In this document: piece after piece, positions 1-9,011 of the stretch
Numbering within the stretch: position 1 is the first letter of the stretch
Layout: each line of letters begins with the position of its first letter
NCBI RefSeq assembly: GCF_026340675.1
Contig: NZ_JAPEOX010000003.1
Span: 186,001 to 250,000 of the forward strand
Source: Streptomyces sp. NBC_01264
GTDB lineage: Bacteria > Actinomycetota > Actinomycetes > Streptomycetales > Streptomycetaceae
DNA length: 64,000 nucleotides
Direction: 5' to 3'
The notes under the pieces: model-generated
Databases searched by the model: none
What the model was told of the DNA's origin: nothing
Seen by the model: only the letters and a program-made list of their open reading frames with translations
Position numbers and translations under genes: made by a program

Positions 1-19
1 GCGACAAGGAGCGGTACGG

Positions 20-1177
20 ATGGATGCTCGTCGTAAGGCGAGGGTGCGCTCGAGCGGTGCCTGGCTCGTGTGCGGGGCCCTGGCGTCACTGGCGTTGGGT
101 GTGGGAGGTGCTCCGGCCGCGGCTGCTTCGGCCCGCGCGCACCAGGTGAACGTTCCGTCGTATGCGGGCTCCCATCAAGCGCCGTGCGGGCGCGAGGATG
201 ACGACCCGCGCAGGGGTGGTGGCGGCGGGGACAAGGACTGCAAGGAAGGCAAGCCCGGCCCTCGCGGCCCGAAGGGCGACACCGGTCCGCAGGGGCCGAA
301 GGGTGACACCGGCCCCAAGGGGCACCCGGGCAAGCAGGGTGACACGGGCCCGCAGGGTCCGAAGGGCGACACCGGGTCGCCGGGCCCCAAGGGCGACACG
401 GGGTCCCAGGGTCCGAAGGGCGACAGCCCCAAGGGCGAAACCGGAATCCAGGGTCCCAAGGGCGAAACCGGAATCCAGGGTCCGAAGGGCGACACCGGAA
501 TCCAGGGTCCGAAGGGCGACACCGGAAACGCGGGTCCCAAGGGTGACCAGGGCGCGCAGGGCGTCAAGGGCGACCCCGGCGCGCAGGGGCAGAAGGGCGA
601 CACGGGCAACCAGGGAGCGCCCGGCACCGTCGGCCCCGCCGGTCCGGGCGGCCCCGCTGGCCCCGCTGGCACGGCGGGCATCGGCGGTCCGCCCGGTCCG
701 GGAGGCCCGGCTGGTCCCGCAGGCCCGGCCGGTCCCGCCGGACCTGCGGGCCCCGCTGGCTCCTCCGGCAAGGGCAAGCCAGGACCCCAGGGGCCTGCCG
801 GCCCCAAGGGCGACAAGGGCGACAAGGGCGACAAGGGTCCGCGGGGCCCCAAGGGCGACGCGGGCCACAAGGGCCACGCGGAACTCGAGGTGCGACGGGT
901 CGTCAACGTCAGTGCCACGGTGGCTCCGGGCGCCACGACCACCCTCGAAGCCGTCTGCCCCCGCGGGTACTTCGTCACCGGAGGCGGCGTGACGCTGCAG
1001 AGCCCGGACCTGAAGGTCCTGTGGGACAACTCCGGTGATGCCCAGAACTGGATCGCGTCCGTGAGCAACACCCTGGCCGCGGGCACCCCCGCCCCCACGG
1101 CCGGGACCTGGGTCGCGGAGATCCACGCGCTCTGCGCGAGGCTCGACCACAAGAAGCCGGTCCAGGGTCACGCATGA
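20..1177 (+). CDS. Secreted collagen-like repeat protein
   Basis: The 385-residue protein starts at an ATG eight bases after AAGGAGCG. It has a basic N-terminus and an Ala-rich signal peptide ending near residue 37, then an acidic and Gly-rich linker with two cysteines. A collagen-like Gly-X-Y region runs from about residue 78 to 283, dominated by GPKGDTG units and a GPAGPA block. The last 95 residues are a non-repetitive domain with two cysteines, probably globular. The Gly-X-Y frame is broken once near GDSPKGETG. Such proteins are expected to trimerise outside the cell; no anchor or enzyme motif is visible. The C-terminal domain resembles the next protein, so the two are probably functionally linked. 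Exact function is unknown. Confidence 0.85.
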   Translation: MDARRKARVRSSGAWLVCGALASLALGVGGAPAAAASARAHQVNVPSYAGSHQAPCGREDDDPRRGGGGGDKDCKEGKPGPRGPKGDTGPQGPKGDTGPKGHPGKQGDTGPQGPKGDTGSPGPKGDTGSQGPKGDSPKGETGIQGPKGETGIQGPKGDTGIQGPKGDTGNAGPKGDQGAQGVKGDPGAQGQKGDTGNQGAPGTVGPAGPGGPAGPAGTAGIGGPPGPGGPAGPAGPAGPAGPAGPAGSSGKGKPGPQGPAGPKGDKGDKGDKGPRGPKGDAGHKGHAELEVRRVVNVSATVAPGATTTLEAVCPRGYFVTGGGVTLQSPDLKVLWDNSGDAQNWIASVSNTLAAGTPAPTAGTWVAEIHALCARLDHKKPVQGHA

Positions 1178-1251
1178 CACGCCTCCCCCAGAGAAGGGCT
1201 CTCACTCCCGAGCGCCACTCTCCCACCGTCAGCCGCAACGAGGAGCGAGAA

Positions 1252-1767
1252 TTGAACGTCCACCGCACCCCGGGCCACTCCGGTGCCCGCCTCCGCCGCC
1301 CGGCCGTACTCGGCTCGGCTCTGGCGGCCTCCCTGGCCTTCGCCCTGACGGGCATCACGGCCCCGGCCTTCGCCGCGGCCGCACCCGTAGCGGTCGCCGA
1401 CACCCCGCACCAGTCCAAGGGCGGTGATTGCAACGGCCACGACGGCGACAGGCGCGACGGCGGCGGTCGGGGCTCGGGCTACTGCAACGACCACCGGGGC
1501 GGCATCAGCTACGAGCTGCAGTCCCGTACGGTCGAGGCCACCTTCACCGTCCTGCCCGGCATGCCGAAAAACGGAAGCGTCGCTTGCGACGCGGGCTGGC
1601 TCATCGACAGCGGCGGCGTCGAGCTCAGCTCGCCCCTGCTCTTCCTGCAGAAGTCCATCAAGGGCGTGAGCTCGTCGTGGGAGACCACCGTGGTCAACAA
1701 CGACACGACCTCGCACACTTATGACGTGGCAATCGTCTGTAGTCGGCTGATCGCCATCCAGCACTAA
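1252..1767 (+). CDS. Small secreted protein sharing the collagen-like protein's C-terminal domain
   Basis: I place the start at TTG 1252 because GAGGAGCGAG lies just upstream and the product then begins with a clean signal peptide (basic start, hydrophobic core, APAFAAA end). An in-frame ATG at 1174 would add a long non-signal extension. The mature protein, about 130 residues, has a His/Asp/Gly-rich stretch followed by a domain with two cysteines. Its spacing (Cys, Gly-Gly-Val, Trp, Cys near the end) matches the last 95 residues of the preceding collagen-like protein. It probably arose from the same domain without the collagen repeats. The enzymatic role is unknown. Confidence 0.75.
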   Translation: MNVHRTPGHSGARLRRPAVLGSALAASLAFALTGITAPAFAAAAPVAVADTPHQSKGGDCNGHDGDRRDGGGRGSGYCNDHRGGISYELQSRTVEATFTVLPGMPKNGSVACDAGWLIDSGGVELSSPLLFLQKSIKGVSSSWETTVVNNDTTSHTYDVAIVCSRLIAIQH

Positions 1768-1866
1768 CCGGGCTGCCCTTCGGACCAAGCCGAGCCGCTT
1801 CGGCGCCAACCGTCGAAGCGCCTCGGTGCCGGAACGACTACTCTCCCCGAAGTCCGCGTCAGGCTC

Positions 1867-1910
1867 CGGGGAGCTTCCCCCCATGAACCGGGGAGCTTCC
1901 CCCCATGAAC
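1867..1910. repeat. 22-bp perfect tandem duplication
   Basis: Two adjacent identical 22-base units (1867-1888 and 1889-1910) each contain the near-palindrome GGGGAGCTTCCCC followed by CCATGAAC. Similar GGGGAGCTTCCCC elements are common intergenic repeats in Streptomyces (family knowledge). They lie between the secreted-protein gene and the hypothetical gene at 2037. No function is assigned. Confidence 0.7.
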
Positions 1911-2036
1911 AAGTCGGCTGCCGTTCCCCGGTAGCTGACGCAGTGCCACCGGACATGCCGGTCATGAGCCCCAGGTCTGCAAGAGCCCCACCGACGAAGC
2001 GGCTCGGGAGCAGAGGGGGATCCCCGGATCCCCCTC

Positions 2037-2477
2037 TCACCGGACAGGCCTACGGGGGCCCGCGTAGCGTTTGGGGTTACGCCGTCGCCTCTGCACCGGG
2101 GCGGCTGGCGGGGGAACGCTTCCGTCTCCGGTTCTCCGTAACACTCGGGCCGACGTGGAAGAACGCTTCCACGGACCGACGAGTGACAAGGCGACCTCCA
2201 GCACCGTCGTGTCGCCGCCGGGGGCGGTGAATGAGCCGGGGTTCCGCTTGAGGAGGCGTTCAAGGGCGTCCCAGCCCACCCGGGGCGGCCGGTGACTCCG
2301 GTCGATGAGCGGGACGTCAGCCGCGGCATTGAGCCCTTCGTCGTACAGCAGCCGGCGCAGCCAGTAGCCGTTGCGGTCAGCTCCAAGGAGCCGGATCGCT
2401 GCCTTCATGCTCTCGTTGCGCAGTCCCTTGAGCAGCACCGCGGCGAGTTCCTCGCCCGTCCGGCTGTCCTTGATCAT
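2037..2477 (-). CDS. Hypothetical protein, C-terminus possibly frameshifted
   Basis: This frame encodes 146 residues from ATG 2477, behind a weak GGGAGAG. The first 100 residues look like a normal soluble helical protein. After about residue 102 the composition becomes Arg/Pro-rich, which suggests a frameshift or a truncated end next to the mobile-element debris. I do not recognise a family, and no motif or membrane segment is visible. The gene could be a broken remnant. Confidence 0.35.
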   Translation of the reverse strand: MIKDSRTGEELAAVLLKGLRNESMKAAIRLLGADRNGYWLRRLLYDEGLNAAADVPLIDRSHRPPRVGWDALERLLKRNPGSFTAPGGDTTVLEVALSLVGPWKRSSTSARVLRRTGDGSVPPPAAPVQRRRRNPKRYAGPRRPVR

Positions 2478-2746
2478 GGGAGGCTCTCCCGGTCAGGATG
2501 AGATAGAAGATCTGCGACGATCCCACCCCACTGCCTTCAACCCATGGGACGAACCCCGCCCTCACACGCCGTCTGATCACCCGAAGGACGGGCCGCCTCG
2601 GCCTTACGGACGCACCTGTGGTGTGAAACCGCCGACCACCCCCAAACGAGAATCACGCCACCCCCGCTTGACCGGCCCCGCGTTAGGGTGTCCGCACCGC
2701 CTCGGCACCTCCCTCCCCCGCGGGGCGCCGGGTCCGCTTCACTGTT

Positions 2747-5220
2747 CTACAGCCCGGCGCCGGGCTCGTGCGTGGCTACGGTCCGCAACGGGCGGTGCCC
2801 CTTGTCATCGAGCTGGGCGAGTTCGTGTTCGTAGTCGACGGTGATGGAGCCGTAGAAGTTGACCACCGAACTGCGCGCCGGGAAGATGCGCGCCAGCACC
2901 TCGGCATCCACCTCGCGGCCGGCGCTACGGGTGATCTTGCCTCCGCGGGCGTAGTGCAGCTGCCGGCGCAGCGCGTGGAGGGACTCGCCCTTGTCCAGCT
3001 GACGGGCGATCTTCCTACGGTAGACGGTATCGGACAGGTACTTCGCGGCACGGATGGTCCTTCGGATCGCCCCGTACTCCTTCAAAGCGGCCGCCAGCGC
3101 GTTCTGCCGGGAGGACGCCGAGAGCTTGCCCACGATCAGCGAGGCGGTGGCGTGGCCGTACTTCAGCGAGCCGGCCAGCCGGAGCAGGTCGTCCCAGTGG
3201 TCGCAGACCAGGTCGAGGTTGGCTTTCTTCGTCAGCAGCGGCCCCGCGGTCGGGAAGCGCGCCTCGTAGTCGCTCTTGGCACCCATCCTGCAAGGGGATG
3301 CCGCAGGACGCGGCCATGCCGTGCAGACCGAGATTCGTGGACAGCCCGATCAGGCAGGCGATCAGATTCCTTTTGAGCTGCGGGGAACGGGCCGGCTTGC
3401 CGTCAGCGTGGACGAAACAGGCCAGGAAGGCGGTGTGCCGGTCCATCTCCACCAGCAGCGAGGTGATCGGCAGGCTCGGCAGCATCCGCTCCAACTCGCC
3501 GTGCAGTTCCTCCGCCTCGCTGGGGATGTCCTCCGCCGTCAGCGGCGAAATCACCAACTCGCCGCCGTCGTTGGGCCGAACAGGTCCGTCGCCGCGCTTG
3601 AGAGTGTCCTCCAGGTCGCCGAGCGCCTCATCGAGTTCGTCCAACACCTGTGGCAGGGCCTCGGAGAAGTCGGGGCTCTTGCCGACCAGGCGACAGAACT
3701 CCGCCCGGTGCATCTCCCACTGGGCGGGCTTGAACAGATAGGCGGCCGGATTGTCGGAGCGGCGCGGCACGTACACGTCCCCGCTCCGCAGGCCGTCGCG
3801 CAGCGCGAGCAGCGTGCACAGCTCCCAGTAGTGCCGATACGCGCTCGCATCGCCCTTCGCCGCAGCCTCATCCAGGTACCCCTGCCAGCGGGCCGGTACG
3901 AACAGGGTCGGAGCACCTTCGGGGACGTTACGGGCGCCGGTGGCGTTCAGCTCCCGCAGGATCTCCAGCGCCTCGATCAGCGGCTTCGCCTCCGTGCCGC
4001 CCTTGAACCGTACGGTCTCCAGGACCTTCGGCGCGAACTGCCGGATGTAGCTGTAGGAGCCGTCCGGCAGCCGCAGGTGCCCGTGGTCGCGGGGCAGTCT
4101 GACAGTGGATCCGGCATACGCGGACCGCAGGTGGCTCATGCCGATCTTCCCCGCAGCAGCGTCCCGACCTCCTCGTCCCGGATACCGGCATCCGCCAGCA
4201 CGGGCAGGATCTCCTCCAGCAGCGCGAGCCGGTCCTCCGACAGCTTGGCCCGCTCGGCGAGCTCGTCGCGCAGCTTGATCCTGACCCGGGACTCCGAGCC
4301 CGACAGCGTCTGGTCGAACAGCTGCACCACCGAGTCCAGCACGTCGACCGAAGACTGCGCCAGCAGCGTCAAGAGGATCGGGTGGCGCCGGTTCGGCTCC
4401 CGTCGCACCAGCGCCTGCGCCTGCGAGGTCAGACGACGCCCGATCTGGGCCAGGAAGCGGCGCCGCTCGGCGGGCAGGGACGACATGTCCAACGTGTCGG
4501 CTCCCAGTCCCCGCAGGAACCTCAGCTTCTCGACCTCACCCTTCACTCGTCGAAGACGCCTGCACGGGCCCGGTCACCAACCAGTGCAGCCGCGACGAGC
4601 GCAGCTGAGGGTCGACCACGAGCAGGCCGTCCAGGCCACGGGAACGTTCAAGAGCGAGCAGATGGGCCACTCGTGCGTGGGTCTCCCGCTCGGCCTCCGT
4701 ACGCGCGGCAGCGACCTTCTCCAGCAGCGAGACCACCCCCGGCCTGATCACCTTCGCCGCACACAGGTACTCACAGCCCAGCCGGAACGGCAGCGATGGT
4801 GAATCGTGCCGCATCGCCCGCGCCAGCAGGAACTCGTCCGGCTCCTTCAGCTCCAGGACCTTCGCCGCACGCCACCCCACATACTTGGCGACCTGCCGAA
4901 GGTGGTCCGTACGCGTCTGTTCCCGGGACGTGCCGTAGCTGCGCAGTACCTCGACCGGTAACTCGAGCTGCCGGGCCAGGCGGCACACCGCCGCCAACGG
5001 GGCCGCGGGCCGCCGGCACCTCGTCCGGCACGAAACGCAGCCACGGCAACGTGCACAACTGCACCGCGGCCCCCAAGACCGTCGCAGGGCGCAGGAACTT
5101 CCGCAGGAACGCCTCATCAGCCGGGGCGAGGGTGAAGTAGCGGATCAGCTCGTCCTTACCGATCGCCGGGAACGACCGCAGAGCCTCCAACTCCTCATCG
5201 GAAAACACGCTCGTGGCCAT
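2747..5220 (-). pseudogene. Tn3-family transposase, frameshifted and internally deleted
   Basis: Reading down the minus strand from ATG 5220, five out-of-phase segments together resemble a Tn3-family transposase. The N-terminal DUF4158-like part (5220 to about 5020) is followed by the VGWRAAKVLEL region (to 4536), then 4546-4136, 4139 to about 3290 and 3286-2747. The C-terminal piece has the family's conserved end (GKLSASSRQN, then YRRKIARQLDKGE). Between the segment ending near LGLHGMAASCG and the C-terminal piece about 200 residues are missing, including the region that normally holds the first two catalytic acidic residues. Total coding length is about 820 codons against roughly 1000 for the family. 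It cannot encode an active enzyme. I did not identify terminal inverted repeats or a resolvase. Confidence 0.85.
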
Positions 5221-5293
5221 CGCACGCCCCTCCCGTCACCGAATTCACCCAGTCAGCCCAACGAGACAACCGACTCCAAGGCAACGGGCCAGG

Positions 5294-5929
5294 TCAGGAG
5301 CTACTCCGTTGTTTATTCGGCGGGTAGTACTGGGACCCCGAGCCCCCGTAGGAGGCGACGGCCTGCTGGTAGGTCGGGAGCAGTCCGAGGGCGGCGGCCT
5401 CGGAGAGGCCCGGCGCGGCGGCGTCCTTCTCCGATCTGATGAACGGCTCCGAGCTGTTCCACGGTATGCCGATCTCCGGGTCGAGCGCCTGGATGTCCAC
5501 CATGGTGCCCGGCACGTACTCCTCGGAGCAGAGGTAGTTCATGCAGGTGTCCTCGGTGAGGGCGAGGAAGGCGTGGCCGAGGCCGTCCGCGAGGTAGACG
5601 CCGATGCCCGAATCGGCCTCCTGGAGGGTGGTGTCGAACATCCCGAAGGTGGGCGAGCCGACCCTGAGGTCCACGACCACGTCGAGGGCGGCGCCCCGTA
5701 CGCAGGTCACCAGCTTGGCCTGGCCGGGCGGCAGCAGCGTGCCGTGGATGCCGCGGAGCGTATTGCGGTGGGAGACCGAGAAGTTGACCTGCCGCACGGT
5801 GAACGGCTGGCCGGTCAGTTCCGTCAGCTCGCCGATGCGCCAGGCCTCGAAGAACCTGCCGCGGTTGTCCGAGAGCGGTGACGGCGTGATCCGGAAGGCG
5901 TCCTGGATCTTCATCTCCTCAATGGGCAT
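5294..5929 (-). CDS. NDP-4-keto-6-deoxyhexose 3,5-epimerase (RmlC family)
   Basis: The 211-residue cupin-fold enzyme is predicted to epimerise C3 and/or C5 of a dTDP-4-keto-6-deoxy sugar in the cytoplasm. The family's RGIH motif places the catalytic base at His62. A second His lies in GHAFLAL (119), and Tyr132 sits in the usual acid position, followed by the conserved DPEIGIPW segment. ATG 5929 follows GAGGAAAC. The last 35 residues are a low-complexity Gly/Ser/Gln tail. No other deoxysugar gene or glycosyltransferase is present in the window, so its partner enzymes must be elsewhere or it is an orphan. A hairpin separates it from the exporter upstream, so it probably has its own promoter. 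Confidence 0.85.
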   Translation of the reverse strand: MPIEEMKIQDAFRITPSPLSDNRGRFFEAWRIGELTELTGQPFTVRQVNFSVSHRNTLRGIHGTLLPPGQAKLVTCVRGAALDVVVDLRVGSPTFGMFDTTLQEADSGIGVYLADGLGHAFLALTEDTCMNYLCSEEYVPGTMVDIQALDPEIGIPWNSSEPFIRSEKDAAAPGLSEAAALGLLPTYQQAVASYGGSGSQYYPPNKQRSSS

Positions 5930-6038
5930 GTTTCCTCGGTTCGTTGTCGTAGGTCGTGAACTGGGGCCGGGTCAGAGTCTGTGACGGCCGGCTCCGGCAC
6001 CGCTCGGAGCGGGCTGGAGCGGGCCTGCGCGGACATGG

Positions 6039-6072
6039 CGACGGCCTCCGCGCGCAGGCGCGGAGGCCGTCG
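6039..6072 (-). terminator. Hairpin terminator after the exporter gene
   Basis: A perfect 14-bp GC-rich stem (6039-6052 with 6059-6072) and a 6-base loop start 20 bases past the exporter stop. There is no clear U-tract, which is usual in Streptomyces. Confidence 0.65.
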
Positions 6073-6091
6073 ACGTACGTACGGGCTGCGG

Positions 6092-7627
6092 TCAGCGCAC
6101 CGCGGCCGGTGCGGACTCCTCGGCGGCGGCCGGAGCGGCCTTGGCCGGGGCCGGAGCGGAGGACTGGGAGGTGGGCTGGGAGGTGGACTGGGACGCGGAC
6201 GGGGACGCGGACTGCGCCACCGGCGGACCGCCCGCCTTGCTGCCCGGGGCGATCAGCATGGACAGGGTCGCGGCGGCCACCGCGGCGGCGCCGACCCACA
6301 TGGCGGGGACGAGGCCGTCGACGAAGTTCTCCGCCGAGGCGTACCCGCCGTTGGCGCTGAAGATCGAGGCCAGGAGGGCCACGCCGAGGGCCGCGCCGAC
6401 CTCACGGGTGGCGGCGGTGACGCCCGAGGCGATGCCCTGCTCGTGCTCCTTGACCGAAGCCATCGTCAGGTTCATCAGCGGCGCGTAGAACAGGGCCATG
6501 CCCGCGCCGCAGATCATCAGGGAGGGCAGCTGGGCGACGTAGGAGGTGCCCGGTTCGAGGACGAAGGCCCACCAGACCATGCCGGCCGTCATCATCGCGA
6601 GGCCGACGGTGACCACCGGCTTGCCGCCGATGCGGTCGGAGACCATGCCGCCGAGCGGGGCGACGACCATCGGCATCGCGGTCCATGCGAGCAGCCGGAC
6701 GCCGGTCTCCATGGCGCTGTAGCCCTGGATGCTCTGGAAGAACTGGGTCATCAGGAAGATCGCGCCGAACATGCCGACCGACATCAGGGTGCCGGCCAGG
6801 TTGATCGCGGTGAACGCCTTGATCCGGAACAGCCGCATCGGCACCATCGGGTGCTCGGTGTGGTTCTCCCAGAGGACGAAGAGGACCATGACGACGGCTC
6901 CGCCGATCAGGGAGCCGAGCACCAGCGGCGAGGTCCAGCCGTCGATGTTGCCCTTGACGATGCCGAGGACGATGCCGAACAGGCCGATGCCGCCCAGGAT
7001 GGTGCCGACGACGTCGAGACGGGAGCCGGAGATCTTGCTCTCCGCCAGCATGCGCAGCGAGACCGGCGCGAGGGCCAGGCCGATCGGCACGTTCAGCCAG
7101 AAGATCCACTGCCAGGAGAGGTGCTCGACGATGGCACCGCCGACGAGCGGGCCGGCGGCGACCGAGAGACCGTTGACGGCGCCCCAGATGCCCAGTGCCG
7201 TACCGCGCTTCTCCGCGGGTACCGCGGCGGTCAGCAGGGTCACCGACAGCGGCATGATCATCGCCGCGCCCGCGCCCTGGACGGCGCGCGCCGCGATCAG
7301 TTCGTTGATGCCCGGGGCGAGCGCCCCGGCGGCCGAGGCGGCCGTGAAGAGCAGCAGGCCGAGGACGAAGACCTTGCGCCGGCCGAAGCGGTCACCCAGT
7401 GCGGCGCCGAACATCATCAGCACCGCGAAGGACAGCGTGTAGGCGTTGACCGTCCATTCCAGATCCGAAAGGCTGCCGCCGAGTTTGTCCTTGATGGTCG
7501 GCAGCGCAGTGATGATCACTAGCTGATCGAGCCCCGCCATGAAGGAGGCGACACTGGTGGTGAGGATGGCCCATAAGACCACCTTCTTGTTCCCACCGCC
7601 CGATGCTGGGGGGTTGACGGCGCTCAT
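6092..7627 (-). CDS. MFS drug exporter, DHA2 (14-TM) family
   Basis: The 511-residue integral membrane protein begins at ATG 7627 after AAAGGAAG. Many hydrophobic helices fit the 14-TM drug:proton antiporter layout. The early loop carries GDRFGRR, the motif A of the major facilitator superfamily. The C-terminus is a cytoplasmic Ser/Gln/Pro/Ala-rich tail. In this setting it is the likely exporter, and so self-resistance function, for the adjacent polyketide product. Upstream, at 7692-7708, lies a perfect palindrome typical of MerR/SoxR-type operators, so inducible expression is likely. No MerR gene is in the window. A hairpin after the stop ends the transcript. Confidence 0.9.
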   Translation of the reverse strand: MSAVNPPASGGGNKKVVLWAILTTSVASFMAGLDQLVIITALPTIKDKLGGSLSDLEWTVNAYTLSFAVLMMFGAALGDRFGRRKVFVLGLLLFTAASAAGALAPGINELIAARAVQGAGAAMIMPLSVTLLTAAVPAEKRGTALGIWGAVNGLSVAAGPLVGGAIVEHLSWQWIFWLNVPIGLALAPVSLRMLAESKISGSRLDVVGTILGGIGLFGIVLGIVKGNIDGWTSPLVLGSLIGGAVVMVLFVLWENHTEHPMVPMRLFRIKAFTAINLAGTLMSVGMFGAIFLMTQFFQSIQGYSAMETGVRLLAWTAMPMVVAPLGGMVSDRIGGKPVVTVGLAMMTAGMVWWAFVLEPGTSYVAQLPSLMICGAGMALFYAPLMNLTMASVKEHEQGIASGVTAATREVGAALGVALLASIFSANGGYASAENFVDGLVPAMWVGAAAVAAATLSMLIAPGSKAGGPPVAQSASPSASQSTSQPTSQSSAPAPAKAAPAAAEESAPAAVR

Positions 7628-7691
7628 TCAGAGCTTCCTTTCTGGAGGGTGACACATGCCGAGCCGGCGCTCATGACGCTACGGACGGAAC

Positions 7692-7708
7692 CTCAAGTTC
7701 AACTTGAG
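7692..7708 (-). promoter_or_regulatory. SoxR/MerR-like operator upstream of the exporter
   Basis: CTCAAGTT-C-AACTTGAG is a perfect inverted repeat with one central base. The flanks extend the symmetry imperfectly over 7687-7712. The half-site equals that of SoxR boxes (CCTCAAGTTAACTTGAGG), but the spacing is one base longer. It lies about 65 bases before the exporter start. MerR-family regulators bind such sites within long promoter spacers; assignment to a specific regulator is inference. Confidence 0.6.
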
Positions 7709-7732
7709 TTCCGGTCGGGTCGCCGCAACGCC

Positions 7733-7768
7733 GCGGGGCCCCGTACCGGCGTCGGTACGGGGCCCCGC
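7733..7768 (-). terminator. Hairpin terminator after the SnoaL gene
   Basis: A perfect 15-bp stem (7733-7747 with 7754-7768) and a 6-base loop lie just past the SnoaL stop at 7792. It insulates the exporter promoter from upstream transcription. Confidence 0.7.
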
Positions 7769-7791
7769 ATCAGCGCGAAGGCGGTACCGGG

Positions 7792-8259
7792 TCAGCCGAG
7801 CTGACGCTGGAAGGTGGCGATGTCGAAGTAGAGGGTCTCGTCGACCAGCACGTCACCGTCGAAGTGGAAGAAGACGGCGACCGGGGCGTCGATGGACTTG
7901 CCGAGGTTGGGTATGCCCCGCCAGTCCGCCTCCTGCTTGCCGCGCGCCTGCGCCTCGAGGATGACCGCGGTGGGGGTGTGGTGCACGTGGTGCAGCTCGT
8001 GCTCCAGGTTGGGGAACGCGGCCTGGAGCTCGGCGAAGTAGCCCTTCTTGATGGCTTCCGCACCGATCAGCGGGCCCTCCTCGAAGGCCTGGATGCGGTA
8101 GACGCCACCGCGCGGGAAGGTGGCGAGCACACCGTCGATGTCCCAGGCGATCTCGGCGACCGTGTGCTCCAGGATGACCGCTTCGCGCTTCTTGCGCAGG
8201 TCGGCATCGGGCTGGGGCAGATCCGCACCGGGCAGGATGAACTCGTGCTCCATGGCCAT
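7792..8259 (-). CDS. SnoaL-like (NTF2 fold) protein
   Basis: ATG 8259 is chosen because GGAGG stands seven bases before it; an upstream in-frame ATG at 8277 has no such site. The 155-residue product fits the SnoaL/NTF2 small-barrel size, with a typical start (HTVAEIAWDIDGVLATF), a central His-rich segment (LEHELHHVHHTPTA) and a closing FHFDGDVLVDETLYFD strand pair. Members act as polyketide cyclases, hydratases or isomerases, but many have no known reaction. It lies in the tailoring part of the first cluster and is followed by a strong terminator. Substrate is unknown. Confidence 0.75.
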   Translation of the reverse strand: MAMEHEFILPGADLPQPDADLRKKREAVILEHTVAEIAWDIDGVLATFPRGGVYRIQAFEEGPLIGAEAIKKGYFAELQAAFPNLEHELHHVHHTPTAVILEAQARGKQEADWRGIPNLGKSIDAPVAVFFHFDGDVLVDETLYFDIATFQRQLG

Positions 8260-8410
8260 GACATTTCCTCCACGCATGTGACCGTCTTCTGGTGCGGCTG
8301 ACGCTAGGAGGCACGCCTCGGCGCGCCCTCGCGTCCCGCTCGAATACCGGTTCGTGCGGGTGGACGTACGGGCGAAAGCGGTGGTCGGGCGGGGCGCTCG
8401 GTCGGGTCGG

Positions 8411-8980
8411 TCAGGCGGCGCTCCTGCTCTGCTCGGCGCGCTGGGGCGGACGGTAGGTGGGGCGGTAGCCGCAGGCCAGACCGACCGGAGCGAGCAGGGT
8501 GGACAGGGCCATGTCGACCGCGTGGGGGCGGCCGGTGACGGCCCGGTACTCGTCGCGGAAGCCCAGGGCGAGCAGCGGCATCTGCAGGAAGGGGGTGCCG
8601 TCGGGGCGCAGCCTGCCCTCGCCGGCCAGTCCCCACAGCGTCTCGAAGAGCTGCTCGGTCCGGTAGGCGGGGGTGACCCGCCAGGTCATCCGGGCCCGCT
8701 CCGGACCGTCGTTCCACATCGAGTGGGCCACGCCCGGCGGGATGTGGAACTCGGCTCCCGCGCCGTACGTGTGCAGGGCGCCCTCGAGCCGGACGTTGAT
8801 CTGCCCGCTCTGGACGCGGAAGAGCTCGGTCTGCTTCGGGTGGTAGTGCGCGGGCGGCATGTGGGCGGCGCTCGCGTAGTCGACCTCCACTTCCAGGTAG
8901 GCGCCGTCCGTGTCGGCCGCCGTGGCCAGGAAGGTGAGCCGGTCGGCCCCCATGTGCAGGGTGTCTCCGGAGCGTGCCAT
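8411..8980 (-). CDS. Cupin-domain protein
   Basis: ATG 8980 is preferred because GGGAGA precedes it; an in-frame ATG at 8995 has a poorer site. The roughly 189-residue protein carries a single cupin barrel with both motifs: HYHPKQTELFRVQSG, whose two His and Glu look like a metal site, then HIPPGVAHSMWND with its His. The remaining 90 residues are helical and unassigned. Such proteins can be metal-dependent oxygenases, isomerases or simple binders. It follows the TauD-type dioxygenase by 31 bases, so it is probably co-transcribed with it. Confidence 0.75.
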   Translation of the reverse strand: MARSGDTLHMGADRLTFLATAADTDGAYLEVEVDYASAAHMPPAHYHPKQTELFRVQSGQINVRLEGALHTYGAGAEFHIPPGVAHSMWNDGPERARMTWRVTPAYRTEQLFETLWGLAGEGRLRPDGTPFLQMPLLALGFRDEYRAVTGRPHAVDMALSTLLAPVGLACGYRPTYRPPQRAEQSRSAA

Positions 8981-9011
8981 CGGATGTTCTCCCATCGGTC
9001 CGGACGGACGG

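Noticed and set aside
86..1180. Long open frames on both strands across the collagen-like gene
   Set aside because: They arise from the GC-rich Gly-X-Y repeat being open in several frames; only the plus frame has a ribosome-binding site, a signal peptide and the collagen pattern.
1780..2036. Possible CRISPR-like or mobile repeat near the 22-bp duplication
   Set aside because: Only two copies, directly adjacent and with no spacer between them; it is a simple tandem duplication.
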